Source: Lysinibacillus fusiformis
GTDB taxonomy: Bacteria > Bacillota > Bacilli > Bacillales_A > Planococcaceae
DNA length: 64,000 nt
Reading direction: 5' to 3'
Assembly (NCBI GenBank): GCA_030027265.1
Contig: JASENG010000007.1
Span: 62,001 to 126,000, forward strand
The notes under the pieces: model-generated
The model's database searches: none
What the model saw: only the letters and a program-made list of their open reading frames with translations
Told to the model about the DNA's origin: nothing
Part shown: in pieces, positions 62,963 to 64,000 of the stretch
How positions within the stretch are numbered: position 1 is the stretch's first letter
Layout of the letters: every line of letters starts with the position of its first letter
Position numbers and translations under genes: made by a program

Positions 62963-63124
62963 ATGCGAAAACGTTTGTATCTATTATGTCTTATTTGCGC
63001 ACTAACGATGGCAGCGTGTACGGATAACGGGGATGACACACCAGTAGAGGCAAAGGGAGACGTGAAAGAAGTAAAAACAAGCAATTCCGTGAAAAAAATT
63101 AATTCTTTACTCAAAGAAGTATAA
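62963..63124 (+). CDS. small lipoprotein, 53 residues
   Basis: ATG 62963 with GAGGG seven bases before it. Signal MRKRLYLLCLICALTMAAC with lipobox M-A-A-C (Cys 19), then a short polar tail TDNGDDTPVEAKGDVKE. Orphan lipoprotein of unknown role. Confidence 0.65.
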   Translation: MRKRLYLLCLICALTMAACTDNGDDTPVEAKGDVKEVKTSNSVKKINSLLKEV

Positions 63125-63267
63125 GAATTCTCAAGCTTATAAATTACGATAAATTAGACTCTATCTCCCTCAGTGAAATATGTGCCAAATAAATGAAATC
63201 TATTATCCAAAATTACTATAAAATATGCTACATTTAAGGAAAAAAGTAAGTTGGTGAGGGGAAAACC

Positions 63268-64000
63268 GTGACTTCTCAATTAACAGCCTATATGACATTG
63301 TTTTGTACATCGGGGATTCTGAATTTATATTTGTGTTTTTATGTTTATTTTAAACGTCATCAATATGCAAATATACGATATTTCTTCGCGCTTAATTGCC
63401 TGAGTATCGCAATTTATTGTTTTGCGGCAGCCTTTGGACTAACTGCATCAAACATACAGGAAATTAAGTTCTGGACCGTCGTTCAATATATCGGGATGCC
63501 GTTTTCACCACCCCTGGGACTATTATTTATCATGCATTATTTAGGCATGAAAATTACGAAACGCCGCGTCATACTCTTTCTTACGATTCCTTTAATTAGT
63601 TTTATCATGGTGGCCACAAATGATTTTCATCATTTACATTATAAAGAGTTCACGGTTCACCCTGAATTAGGGGTACCCTACAGCATTATTGAAATAGGCG
63701 CTTGGTATTTGGTGCATGGCATGTATACCTTCGGCTGTATGTTTGCCGCTTTTTTATTAGTTATCCTTCGTTGGAAAGAAACAGCGAAAATGTATCGTCC
63801 TCAGATGCTTGCCTTAGCATTTGGTGAATTGATGCCTATGGTGACAGCTTTTATTTATTTAATCGGTGCAACACCTCCTGGCTTCGATCCAGTGCCCATG
63901 GTTCTTTGGCTTACATCGATTCTATATTTATGGGCCATTAGTACAACTCGATTATTTACAGTCATGCCCATTGCAAAGGATGCAATCTTTAACAGTATAA
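63268..64000 (+). CDS. 7TM sensor protein (His-kinase N-terminal 7TM), 3' end missing
   Basis: GTG 63268 with GTGAGGGG five bases upstream; open to the right edge (244 codons). Seven hydrophobic helices with segments such as FWTVVQYIGMPFSPPLGLLF and MYRPQMLALAFGE, and near the edge MPIAKDAIFNSI. I recall this membrane module on Bacillales PAS/GGDEF diguanylate cyclases and on some histidine kinases. The output domain is outside the window. Confidence 0.8.
   Translation, partial: MTSQLTAYMTLFCTSGILNLYLCFYVYFKRHQYANIRYFFALNCLSIAIYCFAAAFGLTASNIQEIKFWTVVQYIGMPFSPPLGLLFIMHYLGMKITKRRVILFLTIPLISFIMVATNDFHHLHYKEFTVHPELGVPYSIIEIGAWYLVHGMYTFGCMFAAFLLVILRWKETAKMYRPQMLALAFGELMPMVTAFIYLIGATPPGFDPVPMVLWLTSILYLWAISTTRLFTVMPIAKDAIFNSI

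Noticed and set aside
62851-63114. 87-residue minus-strand frame
   Set aside because: It is antisense to the small lipoprotein gene, which has a ribosome site and a lipobox.

Overview
The window is a 64-kb stretch of AT-rich chromosome from a Gram-positive, low-GC bacterium of the Bacillales, most likely a Planococcaceae/Caryophanaceae-type organism (Lysinibacillus, Solibacillus, Ureibacillus or a near relative). The grounds are: strong AGGAGG-type ribosome binding sites with many GTG/TTG starts, a threonine T-box, a ykkC-type guanidine riboswitch, an HssRS/HrtAB haem system, puc-type purine genes with TnrA/GlnR-like boxes, HelD, Fur and Noc-like sites, and short repeats. I see no prophage, CRISPR array or transposase. 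The species assignment is inference.

Layout. 0-1.5 kb: a methyltransferase cut by the left edge and a cupin. 1.6-5.8 kb: divergent haem exporter hrtBA and sensor pair hssRS, with a recognisable HssR direct repeat between them. 5.8-9.7 kb and 15.5 kb: housekeeping singletons (LLM oxidoreductase, Nudix, DUF2441) separated by long non-coding gaps that carry eight copies of one uncharacterised repeat of about 110 bp. 10-12.2 kb: T-box-controlled threonyl-tRNA synthetase. 12.3-15.5 kb: Fur-controlled siderophore ABC importer. 15.6-24.2 kb: membrane-anchored S1C protease, guanidine riboswitch with an SMR guanidinium exporter pair, RNA cyclic phosphodiesterase, GNAT, two rhodaneses, HelD, and split CopC/CopD. 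24.4-30.2 kb: TetR with an autoregulated divergent membrane protein, GdpD, DUF2804, an amidase-like domain protein with an apparent ATT start, nitroreductase, GNAT.

30.4-35.3 kb is a probable beta-alanine/malonic-semialdehyde module: CoA-acylating semialdehyde dehydrogenase, a PucR-type regulator and a class III aminotransferase. 35.7-39.9 kb holds mtlD, a HAD phosphatase, GNAT, a HEAT-like protein and a Nudix protein.

40.1-57.9 kb is the most interesting region. It carries a ureide (purine) catabolic island: urate/xanthine permease, OHCU decarboxylase, HIU hydrolase, a PucR regulator, allantoate amidohydrolase, ureidoglycine-glyoxylate aminotransferase and allantoinase. The usual uricase is absent. 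A two-Rossmann flavoprotein lies last in the permease-uraD-uraH strand run and is a candidate replacement. On the other side is an NMT1-type ABC importer run with an amidase-signature hydrolase, an FAH-family protein, a gamma-glutamyltransferase-fold Ntn hydrolase lacking the usual glutamate-binding motif, and two CHR transporters. This set recalls the oxalurate/oxamate end of enterobacterial purine use and may process the oxalurate that PucG makes.

58-64 kb: a DnaA-box cluster and a Noc-like site upstream of an orphan ParA, a DcuS-like orphan kinase, a decayed stretch, a type I toxin-antitoxin locus with a 27-residue holin-like toxin opposite a small RNA, a small lipoprotein, and the start of a 7TM sensor cut by the right edge.
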